Origin: DATHBD01 sp035296325
GTDB lineage: Bacteria; Actinomycetota; Actinomycetes; Mycobacteriales; Micromonosporaceae
Length of the DNA stretch: 64,000 nt
Direction of reading: 5' to 3'
Assembly (NCBI GenBank): GCA_035296325.1
Contig: DATHBD010000005.1
Coordinates: forward strand, 1 to 64,000
The position numbers and the translations under genes are program-made. The notes below the pieces were generated by a model that was not told where the DNA came from, searched no databases, and was given only the letters and a program-made list of their open reading frames with translations. Positions 8,263-16,908 of the stretch are shown one piece after another; the first letter of the stretch is position 1; the number at the start of each line of letters is the position of its first letter.

Positions 8263-9033
8263 CTACGCCGGACGGCGAGCCAGCACCAACGTGGTGCGCA
8301 CGGCGAGGGTGGTGCCGCCGCCCAGGCCGTCCAGGGCCGCACCCACCGCCTCCACCCCGCGGCGTTGCAGCTCCGATGACCGCGTGCGGAACGGGCCGAA
8401 GGTCTGCATCAGCTTCAGGTAGCCCTCCTTCGACAGCTCGACGTGCCGGGTGACGACGTGCGGCCGGACATCGGCGAACAGGCCGGAGTCGATTATGTCG
8501 GAGTGGAACCAGTCGGCGGCCCGCTCCTGCACGGTGGGGTCGAGGACGCGGAGGGCGGCATGGATCGCCCGTGCATGGCCCGGGTCGGCATGGTCGTACT
8601 TGTGGCCGAGCACGGCCAGCGTCCCGCCCGGCGTCAGCGCGGCGTGAGCCCGCTGGTTCCGGGTGGCGGGGTCCAGCCAATGCCACGCGAGGGCGCACGC
8701 GAGCATGGGCACCCCACCGGATGGTGGCACCCAACGCTCGAACGTTTCCGCATGGACCTGGACATCGGGGAACCGGGTGCGCAGCACCGCAGCCATGCCA
8801 GCGTCGGGTTCGATGCACGTCACCGGTGCGCCGAGCCCCACCAGGAGTTGCGTGCCCTTGCCGGTCCCGGCGCCGATCTCCACCACGGAGGTCGGCACGC
8901 TGCCGTGATAGTCGAGGATGGCCGGTCCCAGTTCCGCGGGGTACCCCGGCCGGACTTCGTCGTAGCTCTCTGCGATCGCACCGAAGACCCCGGTCACAAC
9001 CGCCATCCTGGCACGTTCCAGGGAGCCGGTCAC
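8263..9033 (-). CDS. Class I SAM-dependent methyltransferase
   Basis: 256 residues from GTG 9033; ATG 9006 is an equally possible start that keeps the whole domain. The sequence begins FGAIAESYDEVRPGYPAELG, standard for small-molecule Methyltransf_11/25 proteins. Motif I is VVEIGAGTGKGT (SAM-binding Gly loop), then the acidic residue in CIEPDAGM. Post-motif segments are ACALAWHWLDP and LTPGGTLAVLGHK. It transfers a methyl group from S-adenosylmethionine; the acceptor cannot be told. It lies 5 nt after the gene at 9039-9494, so the two are probably co-transcribed. Confidence 0.88.
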   Translation of the reverse strand: MTGSLERARMAVVTGVFGAIAESYDEVRPGYPAELGPAILDYHGSVPTSVVEIGAGTGKGTQLLVGLGAPVTCIEPDAGMAAVLRTRFPDVQVHAETFERWVPPSGGVPMLACALAWHWLDPATRNQRAHAALTPGGTLAVLGHKYDHADPGHARAIHAALRVLDPTVQERAADWFHSDIIDSGLFADVRPHVVTRHVELSKEGYLKLMQTFGPFRTRSSELQRRGVEAVGAALDGLGGGTTLAVRTTLVLARRPA

Positions 9034-9038
9034 CCCCG

Positions 9039-9494
9039 CTACAGCGTCCGGATCTCGCCCTGGGCCACCACGGTGATCGCGGCGTCGACCCCGTAGTGAC
9101 CGGGCAGGTCCCGCCGTGCGCGCTCGACATCGGAGGTACCCACCTCGACCGCCCTGCCGTCCACGGTGGACGCCACCGAGTTGAGGGTGAGTCCGCGCGA
9201 GCGCCAGTACCCGAAGTCGTCGGCGATCCGCTCCTGGAGCGCGCGGAGTTCCCGCTGCGAGTGCGCGGCGTCCACCACCTCGACGCGGCCCGGCCCGAAC
9301 TCGTCGGTGAGCCAGCGGTCCAGGTCGGCCGACGGCTTGCGGTACACCCGGATCCGCTCCGGATCGGGGAGCAGCATCACCCCGGCGTACACGTCAGGGA
9401 AGCGTTCGACGGCGGTCAACTCCACCTGCCGCGCGAGCGCGCTGAGCCCGCCCTGGTCTGCGGTCGCCATGGTACGAGCATCGCTGCCGTCCAC
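9039..9494 (-). CDS. Hypothetical protein, possibly exported or surface-related
   Basis: 151 residues from GTG 9494, or 143 from ATG 9470. No domain is recognised. It has a mixed alpha/beta pattern with ALARQVELTAVERFPDVYAGVMLLPDPERIRVYRKPSADLDRWLTDEF split by acidic stretches, and it ends AITVVAQGEIRTL. No signal peptide is visible despite similarity in composition to small actinobacterial secreted proteins. It is co-oriented with the methyltransferase 5 nt downstream and with the 66-residue protein 16 nt upstream, so the three may form one transcription unit. Confidence 0.65.
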   Translation of the reverse strand: MDGSDARTMATADQGGLSALARQVELTAVERFPDVYAGVMLLPDPERIRVYRKPSADLDRWLTDEFGPGRVEVVDAAHSQRELRALQERIADDFGYWRSRGLTLNSVASTVDGRAVEVGTSDVERARRDLPGHYGVDAAITVVAQGEIRTL

Positions 9495-9510
9495 GACGAG
9501 CGCAACGGTC

Positions 9511-9711
9511 TCACCCGTCGGTGGGTTCCACGGTCTGCTCGGAGCGCCGGTGCTCCAGGAACGAGTCCGGCGCCGCCTCGACGTCCGCCTCCCGGATGTC
9601 CGAGTCGGCGAGGATGGCGTCGGCCTGCGCCACCGGGTCGTCGCTGCCCACGTCCTGCTCCTCGGGCAGCAGGTGGGCGGCTCGGCGGGTAGCTCGATCA
9701 GAATCCGTCAT
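9511..9711 (-). CDS. Small conserved hypothetical protein (66 residues)
   Basis: ATG 9711 opens a 66-residue acidic protein: MTDSDRATRRAAHLLPEEQ, then SDDPVAQADAILADSDIREADVEAAPDSFLEHRRSEQT. From memory this is a small protein widespread in Micromonosporaceae, with the segment QADAILADSDIRE well kept; that recall was not checked. It is soluble and probably helical, with no known function. A longer frame in the same register runs upstream to 10074, but it would overlap the YbaK-type gene antisense and is not credible. Confidence 0.7.
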   Translation of the reverse strand: MTDSDRATRRAAHLLPEEQDVGSDDPVAQADAILADSDIREADVEAAPDSFLEHRRSEQTVEPTDG

Positions 9712-9780
9712 GACGGCCACGGATACCCAGCCGGAGCGGCGCGCACACCCGGATCCGGCGTGGCGTGTCAGGATGGCAGC

Positions 9781-10326
9781 GTGATCGGCAAGCTGGCGAC
9801 CGTCCCGGCCCTGAGTCGGCCCGACCTGCTCGCCCCCGCTGTCGCCGGGGCGCTGCAGCGGTGGCCGCCGGAGGTGGCGGCGCGGGTGTGGGTCGCTCCG
9901 ATCGACCCGGACCTGGCCGACACGGCGGCGTTCTGTGCCGCCTACGACGTCCGGCTGGACCAGTCGGCGAACTGCGTGGTGGTCTCCGGGAAGCGGGGTG
10001 GCGACGTGCGGTACGCCGGCTGTGTCGTGCTGGCCACCACCCGCACCGATGTCAACGGTGCGGTTCGGCGCCATCTCGACGTCCGGAAGGCGAGCTTCGC
10101 CCCGATGGACACCGCCGTCGCCGAGACCGGTATGGAGTACGGCGGGATCACTCCCATCGGGTTGCCGCTCGGCTGGCCGGTGCTGGTCGACGCACTGGTT
10201 GCCGGGGTGCCGCAGGTGATCATCGGCAGTGGCGTACGGCGGAGCAAGATCGTCATCGCCGGCGCCGATCTGGCCGCCATGGGGCAGGCCGAAGTGCTGG
10301 ACGCCCTGGCCAGGCCGGTGGATTGA
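9781..10326 (+). CDS. YbaK/EbsC-type aminoacyl-tRNA deacylase
   Basis: 181 residues from GTG 9781; a CAGGAT box 6-7 nt upstream suggests a leaderless transcript. The YbaK fold signatures are present: QSANCVVVSGKRGGDVRYAGCVVLATTRTDVNGAVRRHLDVRKASFAPMDTAVAETGMEYGGITPIGLP. These include the conserved Lys of the active site and the GGITPIGLP loop. Relatives hydrolyse mischarged tRNA (for example Cys- or Ala-tRNAPro) in trans, acting as free-standing proofreading enzymes. The substrate of this member cannot be deduced. Length is close to the family norm. Confidence 0.85.
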   Translation: MIGKLATVPALSRPDLLAPAVAGALQRWPPEVAARVWVAPIDPDLADTAAFCAAYDVRLDQSANCVVVSGKRGGDVRYAGCVVLATTRTDVNGAVRRHLDVRKASFAPMDTAVAETGMEYGGITPIGLPLGWPVLVDALVAGVPQVIIGSGVRRSKIVIAGADLAAMGQAEVLDALARPVD

Positions 10327-10362
10327 TCGAGAGATAGAAATACCGTTGCACGTGAAACATCG

Positions 10363-10791
10363 TCAACCGGCGAGTTGCTCCCGCACCTGCCGTTGCAGGC
10401 GGGCCAGCACTGCGGTGCCGCCGCGGATCCGCAGCGGACTGATCGCGTCGGCCAGGCCCATTCGCTGATAGAGATCACTCGGCACGGCCAACACCTCGTC
10501 GGCATCGGCGCCGGCCAGGCCCTCGGCCAGGATGCCAGCGAAGGCGCGGGTGGTCGGGGCCTCCGGGGGGCAGTCGAACCACAGGTCGACGGTGCGGCGT
10601 TCGGTGACGTCGGCACGCAGGAAGAACGGTGTCTGACACTCGGTGACCTGCTCCATGCCGGCGTGACCCGCGCGCTCCGGCGGCACGGGCGGCACCGCGT
10701 CGGCGTACTCAAGGAGCATTTCCAGCACAACGTCGCGGGGTGCGGAGGCGAACTCCGCCACGATCTCGGTCAGCTTCTGTGGCATTCCCAT
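10363..10791 (-). CDS. sufE: SufE-family sulfur acceptor protein
   Basis: 142 residues from ATG 10791 (ATG 10785 also possible). Sequence MPQKLTEIVAEFASAPRDVVLEMLLEYADAVPPVP leads to the acceptor Cys in VTECQTPFFLRADV, then VDLWFDCPPEAPTTRAFAGILAEGLAGADADEVLAVPSDLYQRMGL and the C-terminal R.RGGTAVLARLQRQVRE, all typical of SufE. SufE takes persulfide sulfur from a cysteine desulfurase for Fe-S cluster assembly. In mycobacteria a sufE-like gene sits next to sseA; here a rhodanese of that type lies 1.4 kb away at 12228. A strong terminator separates it from the CBS gene upstream. Confidence 0.9.
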   Translation of the reverse strand: MGMPQKLTEIVAEFASAPRDVVLEMLLEYADAVPPVPPERAGHAGMEQVTECQTPFFLRADVTERRTVDLWFDCPPEAPTTRAFAGILAEGLAGADADEVLAVPSDLYQRMGLADAISPLRIRGGTAVLARLQRQVREQLAG

Positions 10792-10805
10792 CGCCTGGAG
10801 CGTAG

Positions 10806-10861
10806 TCCTCACGCGTGTCCGCGGCGGCCGCGGCGGCCGCCGCCCCGGACACGCGTGAGGA
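10806..10861. terminator. Terminator after the CBS-domain gene
   Basis: A perfect 16-bp stem pairs 10806-10821 (TCCTCACGCGTGTCCG) with 10846-10861, and the 24-nt loop can itself pair (CGGCGGCC...GGCCGCCG). It begins directly after the stop codon of the CBS gene (10862-10864) on the minus strand and precedes sufE. Confidence 0.8.
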
Positions 10862-11287
10862 TCAGTTGTTCGGCTGCGCCGCGCTGATCCCGCCGAGCAC
10901 CGACTCCGGGTCGATCTCCTCGGCGAGGTCACCGATGGACACGATCCCGACCAGGCCCTTGTCGCCATCGCACACGAGCACGCGCCGGATCGCGTGGTCC
11001 CGCATCAGCAGTGCAGCCGCCTGGACGGAGTCCTCGGGCTTCACGGTGACCAGATCGCGCGTGACGATCTCGCCGATGGTGGTGCTGGCGGGGTCGCAGC
11101 GCTCGGCGACGGCTCGGACCACGATGTCACGGTCCGTCACCAGGCCGGTCAGCGTCGGGCCGTCGGCGACGACGACATCTCCGATGTCCTGCTCGCGCAT
11201 CGTGCGGGCAGCCTCGGCCAACGTGGTTTCGCTGGGCAGGTAGACGACATTGGTCGTCATCACATCCCTGACGGTCTGCATGGGCAT
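10862..11287 (-). CDS. Two-CBS-domain protein
   Basis: 141 residues. ATGs at 11290, 11287 and 11281 are all usable; GGAGG at 5 nt favours 11287. The protein is a Bateman pair: CBS1 MQTVRDVMTTNVVYLPSETTLAEAARTMREQDIGDVVVADGPTLTGLVTDRDIVVRAV, and CBS2 IVTRDLVTVKPEDSVQAAALLMRDHAIRRVLVCDGDKGLVGIVSIGDLA. There is no fused enzymatic or DNA-binding domain. CBS pairs bind adenine nucleotides; free-standing members in actinobacteria are often stress-inducible, with unknown targets. It is transcribed alone, bounded by a strong terminator. Confidence 0.9.
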   Translation of the reverse strand: MPMQTVRDVMTTNVVYLPSETTLAEAARTMREQDIGDVVVADGPTLTGLVTDRDIVVRAVAERCDPASTTIGEIVTRDLVTVKPEDSVQAAALLMRDHAIRRVLVCDGDKGLVGIVSIGDLAEEIDPESVLGGISAAQPNN

Positions 11288-11435
11288 CATCGCCTCCGGA
11301 ACTCGCTGGGCTGACGCTCTACGTTGTACCCATTGAAAACCCGACTAACCGGAGGGTGGATTCGTTGGCCTGAGGGCGCGTCGGTCCGGGCCGGCTGACA
11401 GGATGCTGGAGTTGGACGAGCAGGAGGGCACGCCT

Positions 11436-12203
11436 ATGAGGTGGCGGAGTTTCGCGGCGCTCGGTGACAGCTTCACCGAAGGGCTGGATGATCCGTACCC
11501 CGACGGGACGGCGTACCGCGGCTGGGCCGATATCGTGGCCGGGCGGTTGGCCGCCGAGGTGCCGGAGTTCCGGTACGCGAACCTCGCCGTCCGCGGCCGG
11601 CTGCTCAGCCACGTCATCGACGAGCAGGTCCCACAGGTCCTGGCGATGCGGCCGGAGCTGGTGAGCTTCGCCGCCGGCGGCAACGACGCGCTGCGCCGCG
11701 GATTCGACGCCGATGCCCTGATCGCGCGGTTCGACCGGGCCATCGCGACGATCCGGGAGAGCGGCGCCGATGTCATCCTGTTCCGGTTCAGCGACTTCTC
11801 CCGGCGCCTCCCGGGTGGGCGGCGCATCCTGCTGCCCCGGGTGCAGCGCCTCAATGCCGCCGCCGATGACGTCGCCCGCCGCCATGGCGCCTACCTGGTT
11901 GACCTCTGGAGTGACGAGGCCTTCTACAACCCCCGGATGTGGAGTGTCGACCGGCTGCACTTCTCCAGCGCCGCGCACCAGCGGGTCGCCGCCCACGTTC
12001 TGGCCACGCTGGGGTTCGAGTCCGACCCGGCCTGGTTGTCCGCACCGCCGCCGCCGGACGCGGCGAGCTGGGCGGCGCGGCGGGCGGCCGACGCGGTGTG
12101 GGCCCGCCAGCACCTGGCCCCGTGGGTGCGGCGGCGGCTCGCCGGCCGGTCCTCCGGCGACCTGCAGCTGGCCAAGCGGCCCACCCTGGCACCTCCGCCG
12201 TAG
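11436..12203 (+). CDS. SGNH/GDSL hydrolase
   Basis: 255 residues from ATG 11436, preceded by AGGAGG at 8 nt. Block I is FAALGDSFTEGLDD (nucleophile Ser), block II Gly in NLAVRGRLLSHV, block III Asn in SFAAGGNDAL, and block V is SVDRLHFSSAAHQRVA with the catalytic Asp and His. There is no signal peptide, so it is probably intracellular. The last 60 residues are an Ala/Arg-rich helical tail (SWAARRAADAVWARQHLAPWVRRRLAGR) typical of this actinobacterial subgroup. Family members are esterases or deacetylases acting on lipids, glycans or small esters; the substrate is unknown. Confidence 0.92.
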   Translation: MRWRSFAALGDSFTEGLDDPYPDGTAYRGWADIVAGRLAAEVPEFRYANLAVRGRLLSHVIDEQVPQVLAMRPELVSFAAGGNDALRRGFDADALIARFDRAIATIRESGADVILFRFSDFSRRLPGGRRILLPRVQRLNAAADDVARRHGAYLVDLWSDEAFYNPRMWSVDRLHFSSAAHQRVAAHVLATLGFESDPAWLSAPPPPDAASWAARRAADAVWARQHLAPWVRRRLAGRSSGDLQLAKRPTLAPPP

Positions 12204-12227
12204 CCGGTCGCGCGGTACGGTCGGATC

Positions 12228-13133
12228 ATGCCCGTACCGTATGATTCCGACCCCGCGCTGCAGGCCTACGCGCACCCGCAGCGGCTCGTCACCACCGACT
12301 GGCTCGCCGAGCATCTCAACGACCCCGGCCTCGTGGTCGTCGAGTCCGATGAGGACGTGCTGCTCTACGCCACCGGGCACATCCCGGGGGCGGTGAAGGT
12401 CGACTGGCACACCGAACTCAACGACCAGGTCACCCGGGACTACCTGGACGGCGCCGGCTTCGCCGAGCTCTGCCGGGTCAAGGGGATCGGCCGGGACGAC
12501 ACCGTCGTGTTCTACGGCGACAACTTCAACTGGTGGGCCGCGTACGCCTTGTGGGTCTTCTCCCTGTTCGGCCACGCCGACGTGCGGTTGCTCGACGGCG
12601 GCCGGGCGAAGTGGGTGGCCGAAGGGCGGCCGCTGACCCGGGAGGTGCCGTCCCGGCCGGCCACCGGATACCCGGTCATCGAGCGCGACGACACCGCCGT
12701 CCGCGCCTACCGCGAGCAGGTCCAGGAGCACGTCGAGGCGGGGCGACCGCTGGTGGACGTGCGTTCGCCCGGCGAGTACAGCGGCGAGCTGCTGCACATG
12801 CCGGACTATCCGCAGGAGGGCGCGATGCGCGGCGGGCACATCCCCGGCGCGCTGAACAAGCCCTGGAAGCAGGCGGCGCGCGAGGACGGCTCGTTCCGGC
12901 CGGCGGACGAGCTTCGCAAGATCTACGCCGACGAGCTGGGGCTGGCCGAAACCGACGACATCATCGCGTACTGCCGGATCGGCGAGCGGTCCTCGCACAC
13001 CTGGTTCGTGCTGACCCACCTGCTGGGCTACCCGCAGGTCCGCAACTACGACGGCTCCTGGACCGAGTGGGGCAACCTGGTCCGCGCCCCCGTCGTCAAG
13101 GGCACCGAACCCGGTGCGGTACCCACGCGCTGA
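12228..13133 (+). CDS. sseA: Thiosulfate sulfurtransferase, tandem rhodanese (SseA-type)
   Basis: 301 residues. ATG 12228 follows a TACGGT box (12216-12221) by 6 nt, so the mRNA is probably leaderless. Two rhodanese domains are visible. The N-terminal one (VTTDWLAEHLNDPGLVVVESDED...GHIPGAVKVDW) lacks the Cys. The C-terminal one has the active-site loop YCRIGERSSHTWFVLTHLLGY, with Cys as persulfide carrier. It moves sulfane sulfur from thiosulfate or a similar donor to thiol acceptors. Together with the nearby SufE it suggests a sulfur-handling neighbourhood, as at the mycobacterial sseA locus. Confidence 0.92.
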   Translation: MPVPYDSDPALQAYAHPQRLVTTDWLAEHLNDPGLVVVESDEDVLLYATGHIPGAVKVDWHTELNDQVTRDYLDGAGFAELCRVKGIGRDDTVVFYGDNFNWWAAYALWVFSLFGHADVRLLDGGRAKWVAEGRPLTREVPSRPATGYPVIERDDTAVRAYREQVQEHVEAGRPLVDVRSPGEYSGELLHMPDYPQEGAMRGGHIPGALNKPWKQAAREDGSFRPADELRKIYADELGLAETDDIIAYCRIGERSSHTWFVLTHLLGYPQVRNYDGSWTEWGNLVRAPVVKGTEPGAVPTR

Positions 13134-13143
13134 CCGACGCGCT

Positions 13144-13182
13144 GATCAGGCCGGTGGCGCCGCGGGCGCCACCGGCCTGATC
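13144..13182. terminator. Bidirectional terminator, 18-bp perfect stem
   Basis: GATCAGGCCGGTGGCGCC (13144-13161), a GCG loop, and the exact reverse complement (13165-13182) lie between the convergent sseA gene (end 13133) and the GH130 gene (end 13191). Confidence 0.88.
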
Positions 13183-13190
13183 GATCAGCG

Positions 13191-14141
13191 CTACTCGCCC
13201 TCGGCGGGCAGGCTGAGCAGGTAGTCCATCACCTCGGACATCCGCGCCGTGGCGAGCGCGATGGTGAGGTCGGCGGCGCCGTAGTACAGCCGGAGTTCGT
13301 CCGCCGCGGTGTCGTGCACCAGGCCGGTCGGGAACACCACGTTGGGCACGTCGCCGATGCGCTCGTAGTCCGCGTCGATCCCGAGCACCCAGCTCGGCGT
13401 GCGGCGCAGCACCTTGGTCGGGTTCTCCAGGTCCAGCAGGACCATGCCCACCCGGTAGATCGAGGTGGCCACCATGCTCTTCACCCCGTGGTAGAGCACC
13501 AGCCAACCGTGCGGGGTCTCGATCGGCGGCGGACCCATGCCGATCCGGGTGGCGTCCCACCACGGCCCGGACCGCGCCCGCATGACCGCCTCGGGCGTGG
13601 TCCAGGAACGCAGGTCCGCGGAGCGGGACAGCCAGACGTCGGCCCGGGCCGACATCACCGACACCGGCCGGTGGAAGAGCACGTACTGCCCGTTGACCCG
13701 GCGCGGGAGCAGCGAGGCGTTCTTGTCCTCCGGCGGCATCACGATGCCGAAGTGCTCCACGCTTGTGAAGTCCTGGGTGACGGCGAGCGCCACGCACGGG
13801 CCACCCGGGCCGTACGCCGTGTACGTGATGGCGTAGCCGCCGATGTCCTCGACGTGGGTGATCCGGGCGTCCTCGGCCCCCCAGCAACTCGTCGGGTCGA
13901 GCGGGTCGTCGGCGATCAGGGGCTTCGGGTCGACCCGCCAACCGGTCCGCCCGTCCGCACTGCGGGCGACGGTGAGGTGCGAGATGCCCCGCCGGTCCTC
14001 CACCCGGCACAGCAGCACCGTGTCGCCGTTGTGCAGGGCGGCACCCGGGTTGAACACACTATTGATCGGATACGGCCAATCCCCCGCGCTGAGCAGGGGA
14101 TTGGATGGCTCCCGACGGAACAGTTCCGCCTCATCGTGCAT
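13191..14141 (-). CDS. GH130-family glycoside phosphorylase/hydrolase
   Basis: 316 residues from ATG 14141. GH130 marks are present in order: NSVFNPGAALHNGDTVLLCRVEDRRGISHL, the catalytic-region motif GAEDARITHVEDIGGYAITYTAYGP, VLFHRPV, DATRIGMGPPPIETPHGWLVLYHG, and a final NVVFPTGL...LRLYYGAADLTIALA. GH130 enzymes are mostly inverting mannoside phosphorylases (Man-beta-1,4-GlcNAc, mannobiose, mannogen), with a minority of hydrolases. The ATG lies inside the 3' end of the GT4 gene (11-bp overlap), so the two are translationally coupled and probably act on the same mannose-type glycan. There is no signal peptide, so it acts in the cytoplasm. Confidence 0.9.
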   Translation of the reverse strand: MHDEAELFRREPSNPLLSAGDWPYPINSVFNPGAALHNGDTVLLCRVEDRRGISHLTVARSADGRTGWRVDPKPLIADDPLDPTSCWGAEDARITHVEDIGGYAITYTAYGPGGPCVALAVTQDFTSVEHFGIVMPPEDKNASLLPRRVNGQYVLFHRPVSVMSARADVWLSRSADLRSWTTPEAVMRARSGPWWDATRIGMGPPPIETPHGWLVLYHGVKSMVATSIYRVGMVLLDLENPTKVLRRTPSWVLGIDADYERIGDVPNVVFPTGLVHDTAADELRLYYGAADLTIALATARMSEVMDYLLSLPAEGE

Positions 14142-16659
14142 CTGTATGGCCCTCCGTGGGACGCGTGCGGCGTGCCGTCAACTTGGTTGGCGGAGTGGTC
14201 ATCGTCGGTGGCGTGGCAAGCGTGGCAGCACCGGCCGCACTGCTCGCGCCGGCCGCCCCGACGAGCGGTGCGGCCTTGGTCGGGGGAGCCGTCCGGCGCG
14301 GATTGCCCCGGACGATCTCGCGACCAATCGACAGGCCGGGAGAATTTCTGGACGAAACGGCCGGCTCAGCCAGCGTAACCAGGCCGACCCGGACGAGGCT
14401 CAGCAGGGCCTGGTAATACGCCAGCGTCGACTCCGCGCCCTGGTTGCCGTTCACCCAGGTGGCACCGAGACCGTCGTGGCACGCCCCGGTGGCGTCGACG
14501 TAGAGGCGCTCGCCGGCCCGGTTCCGGCCGAGGAACCACTCGTAGCTGAGCGTGGCCAGCTTGGCGAACTCGGCGTCGCCGCTGTACGCCCACGCGTCGC
14601 CAAGGGCCTCCGCCAGTGCGGCGGCGTCGAGCGGCTGCTCGTCACCGTCCTCGCCCAGCCAGAGCGCCGGGTCATCGTCGCGGCGGTGCCACACGTTGCC
14701 GACGCAGCGCAGCGTGCCGGTCGTCAGGCGGACGTGATCGGCATACCACTCCAGGGCCGACAGCGCCCGGGCCGCGGCGTCGGTGTCGCCGGTCAGCGCA
14801 GCGCCGGCCAGCAGGGCCTGCGGCAGCCGTGCGTTGTCGTAGGTGAGGGTGGGCTCGAACCAACGCCAGCCCGGGTCCTCCGCGCTGGTCTCGCGCAGCT
14901 TTCGATCGAGCAGCTCCACCAGCGGCGCCGCCGCCTCCCGGTGGCCGCCCTTGGCCAACCCGAGCAGGGCGTACACCGCCGAGCGCAGCCCCACATCGCC
15001 AAGCTCCGCGACGTGCGCGGGAGTGTGGACCGCGAGCTTGCCGAGCAGTTCGTCGGCGGACCGGCGGATGTCGTCCGGGACCGCCGCGGTGTTCACCAGC
15101 ACGCCGAGACCCCACATGGCGCGCCCGACGTGGTCGCCGATGTGCGGCTCGTCCTCCCAGGTGCCCTGGTAGCTGAGGATGTTGTGCATCGCGCCGGACG
15201 GATGGTAGGCCGCCGCCAGGAACCGCATCGCGTCGCGCAGCCAGCGGTTGGCCAGGGCGCCGTCGTGGCTGGCCGGGGTGCGCCCGACGGCCAGGATCTC
15301 GGCGGCAACGACGGCCACCCGGGCGACGTCGTCCACGCAGTACCCGGAGGAGGGCTCCGGTGCGTCCAGGGTCGCGAACTGGATGATGCCGATCTCGTCG
15401 GTGAGCCGGTCGAGATGGGCGAGATTCAGCGGCGGCGCGGCGATCGCCGGGTGCGCGCGACGCCTGCCGTCGCGCCGGGCCCTCGCGACCACGTCGCGGA
15501 ACAGGTCGGCCTCGCGGGCGGCGACCGACGGCCAGGGCAGCCAGTCGGCAATGGACTGGGCGACGGACTGCGCGTGGTTGAGCGCGTCCCGGTCGCCGAG
15601 CAGCTCGTTGATGGCCACCGCCAGGGAGTCCACGTCACCGCACGGGACCACCCGGCCGGCGCCGTCGGCGAGCATGTCCTGGGCGTAGCGGTACGCCGAG
15701 GACACCGCCGGGAGGCCGGCGGCCAGCGCGAACGTCAATGCGCCGGAGCAGGCCTGCTCCGGGGAACGGTACGGGGTGAGGAACACGGTGCTCGCATTGA
15801 GAATTGCGGAAAGCTCGTCAAGGTCGAGGAACGCATCGATAAAATGCACGTTCTTTTCCAGGCCGAGGCGGGTCACCTGGGCTTTCAGCCGGTGCCGGTA
15901 CGCCTCACCCTCGTGGCGCTGCACCTCAGGGTGCGTCTTACCGGCCACGACGTACTGCACCTCCGGGTGCCGGTGTACGACCTGTGCCAGCGCCTCGATG
16001 CCGATGTCGATGCCCTTGCCGCGGCTCAGCAGCCCGAACGTGGTGAGGGTGGGTTTGCCGGCGACGTGTGCGATGAGGTCGGCGATCTCGTCGCGCAGGT
16101 CGGTCGGGTTCGGCGGGGTACGCATGATCACCGGTGCGCCGTGCGGCATCACCAGGAGTTGACTTCCCGCGGCGACACCCGTCCGGATGGCGATCCGCCG
16201 TGCGGTCTCGGTGAAGACGGTCACCCGGGCCGCGCCGGCGCACAGGGCGCGCAGCGTCTCGGCCTGGCCGCGCGACGGCCGCGAGAGCACGGTGTGGAGG
16301 GTGACCACGTACGGGATCTTCTTCCTGTTCAGCGACCGGGTCAGGTGCAGCACATGCGCGCCGTCGTCGCCGCCGAAGATGCCGTACTCGTGCTGAATCA
16401 GGACGACGTTCACGCCGGCCCGGTGTAGGGTTTCCGCCGCCTCACGGTAATCCGCAGGGGTATCCTGATCGATGGTTGCGATGACTTCGGTTCCATAGTC
16501 GAGCCCACCACGATCGATGGCCACCACGACCGATGTCAGGTCGTCGGTGGCCACCTCGAGTGCGTGGTACAGGTCGGCGGTGTAGGTCGCCAGCCCGCAT
16601 TCCCGGGGCGCGTACGTGGACACGATCCCGAGTCGGTGTGTTGCACCTGGCTGTGGCAT
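14131..16659 (-). CDS. GT4 glycosyltransferase with C-terminal helical (toroid-like) domain
   Basis: 842 residues from ATG 16659; a TAACAA box 9 nt upstream hints at a leaderless mRNA. The N-terminal ~400 residues form a GT-B glycosyltransferase of family 4: IVSTYAPRECGLATYTADLYHALE, VVLIQHEYGIFGG, FGLLSRGKGIDIGIEAL, and the donor-binding stretch SPEQACSGALTFALAAGLPAVSS. After a linker (residues ~420-440) comes a ~340-residue helical region (GYCVDDVARVAVVAAEIL, YQGTWEDEPHIGDHVGRAMWGLG, GWRWFEPTLTYDNARLPQALL) like the alpha/alpha toroids of glycoside hydrolases. The last 60 residues are Pro/Thr/Ala-rich. The fused domain and the GH130 partner suggest one polymer-handling system; donor and product are unknown. 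Confidence 0.85.
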   Translation of the reverse strand: MPQPGATHRLGIVSTYAPRECGLATYTADLYHALEVATDDLTSVVVAIDRGGLDYGTEVIATIDQDTPADYREAAETLHRAGVNVVLIQHEYGIFGGDDGAHVLHLTRSLNRKKIPYVVTLHTVLSRPSRGQAETLRALCAGAARVTVFTETARRIAIRTGVAAGSQLLVMPHGAPVIMRTPPNPTDLRDEIADLIAHVAGKPTLTTFGLLSRGKGIDIGIEALAQVVHRHPEVQYVVAGKTHPEVQRHEGEAYRHRLKAQVTRLGLEKNVHFIDAFLDLDELSAILNASTVFLTPYRSPEQACSGALTFALAAGLPAVSSAYRYAQDMLADGAGRVVPCGDVDSLAVAINELLGDRDALNHAQSVAQSIADWLPWPSVAAREADLFRDVVARARRDGRRRAHPAIAAPPLNLAHLDRLTDEIGIIQFATLDAPEPSSGYCVDDVARVAVVAAEILAVGRTPASHDGALANRWLRDAMRFLAAAYHPSGAMHNILSYQGTWEDEPHIGDHVGRAMWGLGVLVNTAAVPDDIRRSADELLGKLAVHTPAHVAELGDVGLRSAVYALLGLAKGGHREAAAPLVELLDRKLRETSAEDPGWRWFEPTLTYDNARLPQALLAGAALTGDTDAAARALSALEWYADHVRLTTGTLRCVGNVWHRRDDDPALWLGEDGDEQPLDAAALAEALGDAWAYSGDAEFAKLATLSYEWFLGRNRAGERLYVDATGACHDGLGATWVNGNQGAESTLAYYQALLSLVRVGLVTLAEPAVSSRNSPGLSIGREIVRGNPRRTAPPTKAAPLVGAAGASSAAGAATLATPPTMTTPPTKLTARRTRPTEGHTDAR

Positions 16660-16908
16660 GTGCCCATTGTTACCCCACAATGTTTCGCGAAGGCGGTAAT
16701 TCGATCTGTATCACTGCCCCTCATTCCCACGATCGGATGATCACCATCCCGTTCGTGGCAGAGTACGTACCGTTGCATATGGTGAGAAGTTCGTGCCCGT
16801 TACGGCATGGGGCAGCCGGCTGATCGGTTTTCTGGGACCGTATACGCGGTCGACCCCGGCGGAACGTCCCCGGTACGGTGACCGGAACGCTATCCCAGGA
16901 GCCAACCG

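Noticed and set aside
9712..10074. N-terminal extension of the 66-residue protein
   Set aside because: It would overlap the YbaK-type gene antisense; the ATG at 9711 begins the part that looks conserved.
13843..16428. 861-residue plus-strand frame
   Set aside because: Antisense of the GT4/GH130 genes; no recognisable domain.
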